64,000 bases of DNA from Massilia sp. NR 4-1. Its GTDB lineage: Bacteria; Pseudomonadota; Gammaproteobacteria; Burkholderiales; Burkholderiaceae_D. Both the position numbers and the translations under genes were made by a program. This document shows, piece by piece, positions 33,441 to 41,052 of the stretch. Under the pieces are notes generated by a model that saw only the letters and a program-made list of their open reading frames with translations, did not search any database and was not told where the DNA came from. The stretch lies in NCBI RefSeq assembly GCF_001191005.1, contig NZ_CP012201.1, positions 5,890,001 through 5,954,000 on the forward strand, in the 5' to 3' direction. The first letter of the stretch is position 1; every line of letters begins with the position of its first letter.

Positions 33441-35363
33441 TTAGGATGACTTCCTCACGCGCAGATACCATTCGCACAGCAGGCGCACCTGCTTGGCCGT
33501 ATAGCCTTTTTCCACCATGCGCGCGACAAAATCGGCGTGCTTGTTGGCGTCCTCGGCGCTGGCCTTGGCGTTGAAGGAAATCACCGGCAGCAATTCCTCG
33601 GTGTTGGAGAACATTTTCTTCTCGATCACGGTGCGGAATTTCTCGTAGCTGGTCCAGGCCGGATTCTTGCCGCCGTTATTGGCCCGTGCGCGCAGGCCGA
33701 AATTGACGATCTCGTTGCGGAAGTCCTTGGGATTGGAAATACCGGCCGGTTTCTCGATTTTTTCCAGCTCGTTGTTGAGCGCTTCGCGGTCGAAGCTTTC
33801 GCCGGTGTCGGGATCGCGGTATTCCTGGTCCTGGATCCAGAAGTCGGCAAAGGTCACATAGCGGTCGAAGATGTTCTGGCCGTATTCGGAATAGCTTTCC
33901 AGGTAGGCGGTCTGGATTTCCTTGCCGATGAACTCGACATAGCGCTGCGCCAGGTGCTCTTTTATATAGGAGAAGTATTTCTGCTCGGTTTCGGGCGGGA
34001 ACTGCTCGCGCTCGACCTGCTGCTCCAGCACATACAGCAGGTGCACCGGATTGGCCGCCACCTCGGTCGAATCGAAGTTGAAGACCTTGGACAGGATCTT
34101 GAAGGCGAAGCGGGTCGACAGGCCGTTCATGCCCTCGTCCACGCCGGCATAGTCGACATACTCGTGGATGGACTTGGCTTTCGGGTCGGTGTCCTTGAGG
34201 TTCTCGCCATCGTAGACCAGCATCTTGCTGAACACGCTGGAGTTTTCCGGCTCCTTCAGGCGCGACAGGATGGCGAACTGGGCCATCATGCGCAGGGTGC
34301 CGGGCGCGCAGGGCGCCTTGTCCAGCGAGGAATTGGCCATGAGCTTGTCGTAGATCTTGATCTCGTCCGTCACGCGCAGGCAGTACGGCACCTTGACGAT
34401 ATAGATACGGTCGAGGAAAGCCTCGTTATTGCGGTTGTTCTTGAAGCTCTTCCATTCCGATTCATTCGAGTGGGCCAGGATGATGCCGTCGAAGGGGATG
34501 GCGCCAAAGCCTTCCGTGCCCTTGTAATTGCCTTCCTGGGTGGCCGTCAGCAGCGGGTGCAGCACCTTGATCGGCGCCTTGAACATCTCGACGAATTCCA
34601 TCAAGCCCTGGTTGGCCAGGCACAGGCCGCCGGAATAGCTGTAGGCGTCCGGATCGTCCTGGGCATAGTCTTCCAGCTTGCGGATATCGACCTTGCCCAC
34701 CAGCGAGGAGATGTCCTGGTTGTTCTCGTCGCCCGGCTCGGTTTTCGAGATGGCGACCTGCTTCAGCACCGAGGGATAGCGCTTGACCACGCGGAACTGG
34801 TTGATGTCGCCGTTGAATTCGTGCAGGCGCTTGACGGCCCAGGGGCTGGGGATATTGCGCAGATAGCGGCGCGGAATGCCGTAATCCTCTTCCAGGATGG
34901 TGCCGTCTTCCTGCTCGCTGAACAGGCCCAGCGGCGATTCGTTGACCGGCGAACCTTTCAGGCAGTAGAACGGCACTTGCTCCATCAGCGATTTGAGCTT
35001 TTCCGCGATCGAGGACTTGCCGCCGCCGACCGGACCGAGCAGATACAGGATTTGCTTGCGTTCTTCCAGGCCTTGCGCGGCGTGGCGGAAATAGGAAACG
35101 ACCTGTTCGATCACTTCCTCCATGCCATAAAACTCGCGGAAGGCGGGATAAATCTTGATGACCTTGTTGGCGAAGATACGCGACAGGCGGGTGTCGTTGC
35201 GCGTATCGACCAGGGTCGGCTCGCCGATGGCGGCCAGCATGCGTTCGGCTGCCGAGGCATAGGTCAGCCGGTCTTTCTTGCATAGGGCCAGATATTCGGA
35301 AAGCGACATTTCCTCTTCCCTGGTGCGCTCGTACCGTGCTGCGTAGTTGTCAAAAATGGTCAT
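33441..35363 (-). CDS. prkA: PrkA-family serine protein kinase (YeaG)
   Basis: 640 residues, close to E. coli YeaG (644). The N-terminal AAA+ domain has Walker A LLGPVGGGKSSIAEKL (near 108-123) and DGIILAHSNESEW. The C-terminal PrkA domain is distantly kinase-like. Family members phosphorylate protein substrates on Ser/Thr and, in E. coli, affect nitrogen-starvation survival. AAAGGA precedes the ATG by 8 bp. It heads prkA-yeaH-spoVR; a putative promoter with an adjoining palindrome lies about 110-150 bp upstream. Confidence 0.95.
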   Translation of the reverse strand: MTIFDNYAARYERTREEEMSLSEYLALCKKDRLTYASAAERMLAAIGEPTLVDTRNDTRLSRIFANKVIKIYPAFREFYGMEEVIEQVVSYFRHAAQGLEERKQILYLLGPVGGGKSSIAEKLKSLMEQVPFYCLKGSPVNESPLGLFSEQEDGTILEEDYGIPRRYLRNIPSPWAVKRLHEFNGDINQFRVVKRYPSVLKQVAISKTEPGDENNQDISSLVGKVDIRKLEDYAQDDPDAYSYSGGLCLANQGLMEFVEMFKAPIKVLHPLLTATQEGNYKGTEGFGAIPFDGIILAHSNESEWKSFKNNRNNEAFLDRIYIVKVPYCLRVTDEIKIYDKLMANSSLDKAPCAPGTLRMMAQFAILSRLKEPENSSVFSKMLVYDGENLKDTDPKAKSIHEYVDYAGVDEGMNGLSTRFAFKILSKVFNFDSTEVAANPVHLLYVLEQQVEREQFPPETEQKYFSYIKEHLAQRYVEFIGKEIQTAYLESYSEYGQNIFDRYVTFADFWIQDQEYRDPDTGESFDREALNNELEKIEKPAGISNPKDFRNEIVNFGLRARANNGGKNPAWTSYEKFRTVIEKKMFSNTEELLPVISFNAKASAEDANKHADFVARMVEKGYTAKQVRLLCEWYLRVRKSS

Positions 35364-35877
35364 TTGAATGTCCTTTAATGTAAACCTGCTAGCTTGTCAC
35401 GCGGTCGGCAGTCATGAAGGAGGCTGCTGGCCTGATCCTGGTGTGTGCTGGTTCTCCTGATTCTTCTTGTTTTATATGCTGCCTGCTTCCCGTGCCAGTA
35501 TGGATTGCCCATACCTTGGAGCTGGCCTTCTTGTTGGTGCGGCAGCGTTGTGCCGGATGTTTGTGTGTTCGCCGTAACGCATCTTACGTCTATGAAATTT
35601 ATTATTGCTCCGTTGCTGCAGGAAGTCAAAACATATGTCGCAATATCGTTAATAGGCTAATCTAAATAATTGATTTAAAAAGGGAAGAGTGAATATTTTC
35701 CGAAATATTCCATGGCTTTTATGTGTGGTTTTGCACGCATTTATGCCACAGTAACATGCTTGCCTGAGCCGTGCAGGCCAGTGTGTAAAACGTGCGCCAT
35801 GGGCGCTTGAAAAACAAGGCTGCGCGCATCGGTTAAGATGGCTGGTCTTCACGCCATACACCCAGGGGAACAATAAA
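35364..35877. other. Divergent intergenic region prkA / add (514 bp)
   Basis: Contains the putative prkA promoter and operator (35471-35514). The add-proximal half (35600-35740) is markedly AT-rich. Short open frames at 35414-35665 overlap each other and lack codon bias or a ribosome-binding site, so I do not call them. An AGGGG site lies 8 bp before add. No confident add promoter was found. Confidence 0.5.
35471..35514 (-). promoter_or_regulatory. Putative prkA promoter with adjoining palindrome
   Basis: On the minus strand CTGGCA (35493-35498) and TATAAA (35471-35476) are separated by 16 bp. A perfect inverted repeat GTATGG-N5-CCATAC (35498-35514) touches the -35 element from upstream. This is a plausible activator or repressor site. 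A TGGCAC also fits half of a sigma-54 site, but the GC dinucleotide is not at the needed distance. Confidence 0.4.
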
Positions 35878-36891
35878 ATGAATACATCGCTGCGCTCCAT
35901 CGTGCAGAACATGCCCAAGGCCGAACTGCATATCCATATCGAAGGTTCGCTCGAACCCGAACTGATTTTTGCGCTGGCCGAACGCAATGGCGTCAGCCTG
36001 CCTTACGCTTCCGTAGAGGCGCTGCGCGCCGCCTATGCCTTCAAGGACCTGCAATCCTTCCTCGATATTTACTATGCTGGCGCCAGCGTGCTGCTGCAGG
36101 AACAGGACTTCTACGATATGACGGCGGCCTATCTGCGCCGCGCCGAGGCGGACCATGTGCGCCATACCGAAATCTTCTTCGACCCGCAGACCCATACCGC
36201 GCGCGGCGTGCCGATGGCCACCATCATCAACGGCATCCACCGCGCCTGCCAGGACAGCCCGGTCAGCGCCACCCTGATCCTGTGCTTCCTGCGCCATCTG
36301 AGCGAGGAGGACGCCATCGCCACGCTGGAAGCGGCCCTGCCGTACCGCGATCAATTCATCGGTGTGGGACTGGATTCCTCCGAGGTCGGCAACCCGCCGG
36401 AAAAATTCGCGCGCGTCTTCTCGCGCTGCAAGGATCTGGGCCTGCGCCTGGTGGCCCACGCCGGCGAGGAAGGTCCGCCAGCCTATATCTATGCCGCGCT
36501 CGATGTGCTGCACGTCGAGCGCATCGACCACGGCGTACGCTGCCTGGAGGACCATGCGCTGACCAGGCGCCTGGCCGAGGAGGGCATGCCGCTGACGGTC
36601 TGCCCGCTGTCGAACATCAAGCTGTGCGTGTTCAAGGATATGCAACAGCACAATCTGCTGCAGCTGCTGGACGCCGGCCTGGTCGCCACCGTCAATTCCG
36701 ACGACCCGGCCTATTTCGGCGGCTACCTGAACGAGAATCTGCTGGCCGCTTTCGACTCGCTGCCTTTGGGCCTGCAGCACGCTTACCAGCTGGCGCGCAA
36801 TAGTTTTGTGGCATCCTTCCTGGGCGAGGCGGACAAGCAAAAACATCTGGACGATGTGGATGCCTATTTCGCCGCCTTCAATTTGACCTAA
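35878..36891 (+). CDS. add: Adenosine/adenine deaminase, probably the adenine-specific branch
   Basis: 337 residues. Zinc ligands and catalytic residues are present: His18 and His20 (AELHIHIEG), His194 with catalytic Glu197 (HAGEEGPP), the downstream IDHGVR, and Asp275-Asp276 (NSDDPAYFGGY). Shared patterns such as YYAGASVLLQEQDFYD, FFDPQTHTARG and GLDSSEVGNPP match, from memory, proteobacterial and fungal (Aah1-type) enzymes that deaminate adenine rather than adenosine. The product would be hypoxanthine (purine salvage). The symbol follows common annotation; the substrate needs assay. Confidence 0.88.
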   Translation: MNTSLRSIVQNMPKAELHIHIEGSLEPELIFALAERNGVSLPYASVEALRAAYAFKDLQSFLDIYYAGASVLLQEQDFYDMTAAYLRRAEADHVRHTEIFFDPQTHTARGVPMATIINGIHRACQDSPVSATLILCFLRHLSEEDAIATLEAALPYRDQFIGVGLDSSEVGNPPEKFARVFSRCKDLGLRLVAHAGEEGPPAYIYAALDVLHVERIDHGVRCLEDHALTRRLAEEGMPLTVCPLSNIKLCVFKDMQQHNLLQLLDAGLVATVNSDDPAYFGGYLNENLLAAFDSLPLGLQHAYQLARNSFVASFLGEADKQKHLDDVDAYFAAFNLT

Positions 36892-36952
36892 GCGCTGACC
36901 TGATCGAAGTCAACGGCGGGCGGCCCGCGCCGCCCGCCCTGCAAGGAGACGC

Positions 36953-39487
36953 ATGTTCCTGCAAGCCCTGAGAATGACGGCGCGCGACTGGCGCGCTGGC
37001 CAGCTGCGCTTTCTGCTGCTGGCGCTGATCGTTGCCGTGGCCGCGCTGTCGGCCACCGGCTTCTTCATCGACCGCCTGCGCACGGCGCTGAACCGCGACG
37101 CGCACCAGCTGCTGGGCGCGGACCTGCTGGTGTTTTCCGATAAGCCCCTGCCCGAAGCCTGGCGCGCCGAAGCGCGCCAGCGCGGCCTGCTGCTGGCCGA
37201 GACGGTGGCTTTTCCCAGCATGGCCCAGGCGGGCGAGGGCGACGCCACCCAGTCGCTGCTGGTGGCGCTGAAGGCGGTCAGCCCCGGCTATCCGCTGCGC
37301 GGCCGGCTGAAGGTGACGACCCGGGCGGCGCAAGCGCATGAAAGCATCGGTTCTTTTGCCGAAGGCGTTCCGGCGCCGGGCACGGTGTGGATCGATCCCA
37401 ACATCCTGGCAGGCTTGCAGGTCGAGGTGGGCAGCACGCTGCGCCTGGGCGACAAGCGCTTTACCGTGGCCCAGCTGATCGCCTCCGAGCCGGACCGCGG
37501 CGGCGGCTTCATCAACTTCGCGCCGCGCGTGATGTTGCCGCTGGCCGACCTGGCGGCCACCGGACTGGAACAGCCGGGCGCGCGCATCGGCTACCGCCTG
37601 CTGCTGGCGGCGCCGTCCACGCGCCAGATGGCAGCGGTGGAGGCCTATGGCGACTGGCTCAAGGCCAAGATCAAGGACGAAAAGCTGAAAGGCGTGTCGA
37701 TCGAAACGCTGGCCGAAGGGCGCGGCGAGATGCGCGCCACGCTGGAGCGGGCCGACCGCTTCCTCTCGCTGGTGGGCCTGCTGTCGGCCATGCTGGCGGC
37801 GGTGGCCGTGGCGATGGCGGCGCGCCGCTTCATGACGCGCCATCTGGATTCCTGCGCCATGCTGCGTTGCCTGGGCCTGACGCAAAACCAGGTGACTGGC
37901 ATTTACCTGACCGAATTCCTGCTGGTCGGCCTGGCCGGCAGCCTGCTGGGCGCCTTGCTCGGTTTCGCCAGCCATTTCCTGCTGCTGGAAATGCTGGGCA
38001 AGCTGGTGACGGCCGACCTGCCGCCGCCGACCGTCGCGCCGCTGCTGCATGGCGTGGCGACCGGCATGCTGCTGCTGGCCGGCTTTGCCCTGCCGCCCAT
38101 CTTGCAACTGCGCAATGTGCCGCATAACCGCGTGATCCGGCGCGAACAGGCGCCGCCGCGTCCCATGGCGCTGGCGACGTATGGCCTGGGCCTGGCCAGC
38201 TTCTTCGTGCTGCTATTGTGGCAGGCGGGCGATCTGCAATTGGCCGCTTACACGGGCCTGGGTTTCCTCGGCGCCTTCGCCGTCTTTGCCTTGACCGGCT
38301 GGCTGGGGCTGAAGGCGCTCAAGCCGCTGCGCGGCGTGGTCGATACCCAGAGCTGGCGCTTTGCCATCACTTCGCTGCAGCGCCGTCCGGGCGCCACCGT
38401 GGTGCAGATCGTCGCGCTGTCGCTGGGCTTGATGGCCTTGCTGCTGCTGACCGTGGTGCGCGGCGACCTGATGACGGCCTGGCGCAATACTTTGCCGCCT
38501 GACGCGCCGAACCGCTTCATCATCAATATCCAGCCGGACCAGAAGGAGGCGATTGCCGCCAGGCTGGCGCAGGCCGGCGTGCAGCGCGCGCCCATGTATC
38601 CGATGGTACGCGGACGCCTGGTGGCGGTGAACGACAAGGCCATCACCCCGGATACCTATGAGGAGGAGCGCGCGCGCAACCTGGCCGACCGTGAATTCAA
38701 TCTGTCGACGATGGCGGATATCCCGCAGGGCAACGAGATCGCCGCCGGCCAATGGTATGCCGACCGCGCCGGCGCGCCGGCCGAAGCCTCGGTGGAAAAG
38801 GAACTGGCCAAGACGCTCAAGCTGAAACTGGGCGACACCATGCGCTTCGATATCGCCGGCTCCCTGGTGGAGGCGAAGATCACCAGCCTGCGCAAGCTGG
38901 AGTGGGGTTCGATGCGCGTGAATTTCTTCGTCATCATCAATCCATCGGCGATGGCCGAGACGCCGCAGACCTGGATCACCTCCTTCCATCTGCCGAAGCA
39001 GGCGCTGGCCCTGGGCAATACGCTGGCGCGCGAATTCCCCAACCTGACCATTATCGATATCGGCGGCGTACTGCGCGAAATCCAGACGGTGCTGGACCAG
39101 GTCATCGTGGCGGTGGAGTTCCTCTTCGTCTTCACCCTGGCCTCGGGCGTGCTGGTGCTGTATGCGGCGCTGATGGGATCGCAGGACGAGCGCACGCGCG
39201 AAGCGGGCCTGCTGCGCGCCCTGGGTGCCACGCGCAAGCAGCTGGCGCAGGCGCAGCTGATCGAGTTCACCCTGGTGGGCGGCTTGTCCGGCCTGCTGGC
39301 GGCCAGCGGCGCGGCGGCCCTGGGCTGGGCGCTGGCGACCTACCAGTTCAAATTCGCCTGGTCCTTCTCGCCGGCCGTGTGGGCGGCGGGACTGGCGGCG
39401 GGCGCGCTGTGCGCCATCGTCGGCGGCTGGCTGGGACTGCGTTCGGTGCTGAGCAGGCCGCCGCTGCAAACCCTGCGCGAGGCGTAA
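36953..39487 (+). CDS. FtsX-type ABC transporter permease (YbbP-like)
   Basis: 844-residue inner-membrane protein with two FtsX-type permease repeats. An N-terminal helix (LLLALIVAVAALSATGFF) is followed by a large periplasmic region. A first bundle spans about 265-480 (LSLVGLLSAMLAAVAVAMAAR, FLLVGLAGSLLGALLGFAS). After another periplasmic section a second bundle follows at about 720-840 (FLFVFTLASGVLVLYAALMG, LLRALGATRKQLAQAQ). Architecture matches the YbbP/LolE-like MacB-superfamily permeases that extract molecules from the membrane rather than importing. No ABC ATPase gene is adjacent. AAGGAG precedes the ATG by 5 bp. Confidence 0.88.
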   Translation: MFLQALRMTARDWRAGQLRFLLLALIVAVAALSATGFFIDRLRTALNRDAHQLLGADLLVFSDKPLPEAWRAEARQRGLLLAETVAFPSMAQAGEGDATQSLLVALKAVSPGYPLRGRLKVTTRAAQAHESIGSFAEGVPAPGTVWIDPNILAGLQVEVGSTLRLGDKRFTVAQLIASEPDRGGGFINFAPRVMLPLADLAATGLEQPGARIGYRLLLAAPSTRQMAAVEAYGDWLKAKIKDEKLKGVSIETLAEGRGEMRATLERADRFLSLVGLLSAMLAAVAVAMAARRFMTRHLDSCAMLRCLGLTQNQVTGIYLTEFLLVGLAGSLLGALLGFASHFLLLEMLGKLVTADLPPPTVAPLLHGVATGMLLLAGFALPPILQLRNVPHNRVIRREQAPPRPMALATYGLGLASFFVLLLWQAGDLQLAAYTGLGFLGAFAVFALTGWLGLKALKPLRGVVDTQSWRFAITSLQRRPGATVVQIVALSLGLMALLLLTVVRGDLMTAWRNTLPPDAPNRFIINIQPDQKEAIAARLAQAGVQRAPMYPMVRGRLVAVNDKAITPDTYEEERARNLADREFNLSTMADIPQGNEIAAGQWYADRAGAPAEASVEKELAKTLKLKLGDTMRFDIAGSLVEAKITSLRKLEWGSMRVNFFVIINPSAMAETPQTWITSFHLPKQALALGNTLAREFPNLTIIDIGGVLREIQTVLDQVIVAVEFLFVFTLASGVLVLYAALMGSQDERTREAGLLRALGATRKQLAQAQLIEFTLVGGLSGLLAASGAAALGWALATYQFKFAWSFSPAVWAAGLAAGALCAIVGGWLGLRSVLSRPPLQTLREA

Positions 39488-39510
39488 GCGGCGCGGCACC
39501 AAGCGGCCGC

Positions 39511-40518
39511 TCACACCAGACTGGCCTGCGGCACGCCGTCGTGGCGGTATTGGTCGAAGGCGAAGACCGGGCTGTCCAGCAGGTGGGGCGGCACGTCGAA
39601 CAGCGCCCAGTAATAGGTTTCGGCGCCGCGGCAGATCTGCGGCGCGTTGCAGTAGCGGTGCCAGCGTTCGCCCACCTCGGCCGAGTACATGCCGTCGTTG
39701 CCGGGGATCTGGCTGAAGAAGGGGACGATGCGCTTGTCCTGCAAGGCTTGCAGCAGGGAGTCCGGAGCGCCGCTGTCGCGCGCCATCTCGTACTGGGCCT
39801 GCAGGCTGTCGGCCGTTTCGATGATCATCAGCGTGGCCTTGCCGCTGCGCTCGCAGAACATGATGCCGGCCGGCTTGGGGAAGACATAGTGCTCGACAAA
39901 GCCGCGCATTTCGTACAGCTCGCGCACCACGGCCGCCAGCTGCGGACAGCGCAGGAAACCGTAATCGTGCAAGGCCAGCATATCGCGCAGGGTTTCCGAG
40001 CGGTCCAGGAAGAAGGTTTGCTGCAGGACGTTGATTTCGCGTTCCAGCAGGTCCAGCGCGCTGCGGTCGCTCTTGCGGATGTAGCGGTCGATCAGGCCGC
40101 GGTTGAAGGCGTCGACGGCGATCTTTTCGTCGCCGGTGCCGGTAAACAGGATCTTCTTGCAGGGCAGCTGTTGCACCGCCTTGCAGAAATCGATGCCGCT
40201 CATCTGCGGCATGGAATAATCGACCACCAGCACCGAGGGAATGGCGAAGCGCTGCTGCTGGCTGGCGATGCGGTGGATGCGCTCCACGTCGATCGCGATA
40301 TTGCGCTGGTCGGCTTGCTGGCCGTGGATATCGAAGCTGACGCGCAGCGGCAGGCCGGTGCGGCGCGGGCTGGCATGCAGCCAGACCAGGGCTTCGGTGG
40401 TGTCGCTGAAGCCGCGGCAGGGCTGCGGTCCCAGGTGGTAGCTCAGGCTGCGCAGGAAGGTCGGACTGTCGTCGACCAGCACGATGGTCGACGGGTGGGA
40501 GTAGACGGACAGTTTCAT
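39511..40518 (-). CDS. Orphan response regulator with insertion in the receiver domain
   Basis: 335 residues. A receiver domain can be read: acidic pair Asp16-Asp17 (IVLVDDSP), phospho-acceptor Asp100 (VLVVDYSMPQMSG), Thr126 (ILFTGTG) and Lys149 (YIRKS). The distance from the acidic pair to the acceptor Asp is about 84 residues instead of about 45, so some 40 residues (about 45-90) are inserted. The C-terminal 170 residues show no helix-turn-helix, GGDEF or other output domain that I recognise. The size and late acceptor Asp recall LqsR of Legionella and related Janthinobacterium regulators; this is memory-based inference. There is no kinase gene next to it. Confidence 0.75.
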   Translation of the reverse strand: MKLSVYSHPSTIVLVDDSPTFLRSLSYHLGPQPCRGFSDTTEALVWLHASPRRTGLPLRVSFDIHGQQADQRNIAIDVERIHRIASQQQRFAIPSVLVVDYSMPQMSGIDFCKAVQQLPCKKILFTGTGDEKIAVDAFNRGLIDRYIRKSDRSALDLLEREINVLQQTFFLDRSETLRDMLALHDYGFLRCPQLAAVVRELYEMRGFVEHYVFPKPAGIMFCERSGKATLMIIETADSLQAQYEMARDSGAPDSLLQALQDKRIVPFFSQIPGNDGMYSAEVGERWHRYCNAPQICRGAETYYWALFDVPPHLLDSPVFAFDQYRHDGVPQASLV

Positions 40519-40604
40519 GGCTTACCCGGCATACGCCGCGCAAAATGGTTGAATCTGCATGATGCCGGGGAATGCCGCGGGTTTGATTAAAATCGGATCG
40601 ATGA

Positions 40605-40618
40605 TTGATCCAGATCAA
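40605..40618 (+). promoter_or_regulatory. Perfect FNR/Anr-type box upstream of the truncated haemoglobin gene
   Basis: TTGAT-CCAG-ATCAA matches the FNR consensus TTGAT-N4-ATCAA at all ten positions. A second, imperfect copy (TTGAT-TAAA-ATCGG) lies at 40583-40596. The centre (40611.5) is about 40 bp before the expected start of transcription set by TATCAT (40639-40644). This is the classic position for activation by FNR-family proteins under low oxygen. Confidence 0.8.
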
Positions 40619-40650
40619 TATGCTTTCACTGCCTGCGCTATCATTGCACT

Positions 40651-41052
40651 ATGAACGAGACTGAAACTGCATCCCCCACCCTGTACGACGTGATCGGCGG
40701 CGAAAGCAAGCTGCGCGAGATGGTCGACCGTTTTTATGATTTGATGGAGCTGGAGCCGGAATTCGCCGGCATCCGCACCATGCACCCGCCCTCCACCGAA
40801 GGGTCGCGCGACAAGCTGTTCTGGTTCCTCAGCGGCTGGATGGGCGGCCCCGACCTGTTCGTGGAGCGCTTTGGCCATCCGCGCCTGCGCGCGCGCCACC
40901 TGCCGTTCGCCATCGCCAGCGATGAGCGCGACCAGTGGCTGCGCTGCATGGCCTGGGCCATGGAAGATGTCGGCATTGCGGAAGACTTGCGTGTGCGCTT
41001 GATGAATTCCTTCTTCCAGACCGCCGACTGGATGCGGAACAAGGCCGGCTGA
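40651..41052 (+). CDS. Group II truncated haemoglobin
   Basis: 133 residues. Marker residues of group II (trHbO-type) are present: proximal His83 in FGHPRLRARHLPF and TrpG8 (Trp96) in DERDQWLRCM, 13 residues apart, plus the N-terminal TLYDVIGGESKLREMVDRFY helix. It binds O2, NO and other ligands at haem in the cytoplasm; roles in NO or oxidative stress are known for relatives. There is no ribosome-binding site, and TATCAT lies 6 bp before the ATG, so the mRNA may be leaderless. The stop overlaps the rmuC start (TGATG). A perfect FNR box lies upstream. Confidence 0.94.
   Translation: MNETETASPTLYDVIGGESKLREMVDRFYDLMELEPEFAGIRTMHPPSTEGSRDKLFWFLSGWMGGPDLFVERFGHPRLRARHLPFAIASDERDQWLRCMAWAMEDVGIAEDLRVRLMNSFFQTADWMRNKAG

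Noticed and set aside
35482..35497. Possible sigma-54 promoter upstream of prkA (TGGCAC on the minus strand)
   Set aside because: The required GC dinucleotide is not at the 10-bp spacing from GG; spacing is off by two bases.
35414..35665. Short overlapping frames upstream of prkA/add
   Set aside because: No ribosome-binding site, odd composition and mutual overlap; more likely regulatory DNA.
38213..40618. An 801-codon minus-strand frame spanning the permease and response regulator
   Set aside because: Shadow of the permease in the opposite strand and out of frame with the response regulator; no family motifs.
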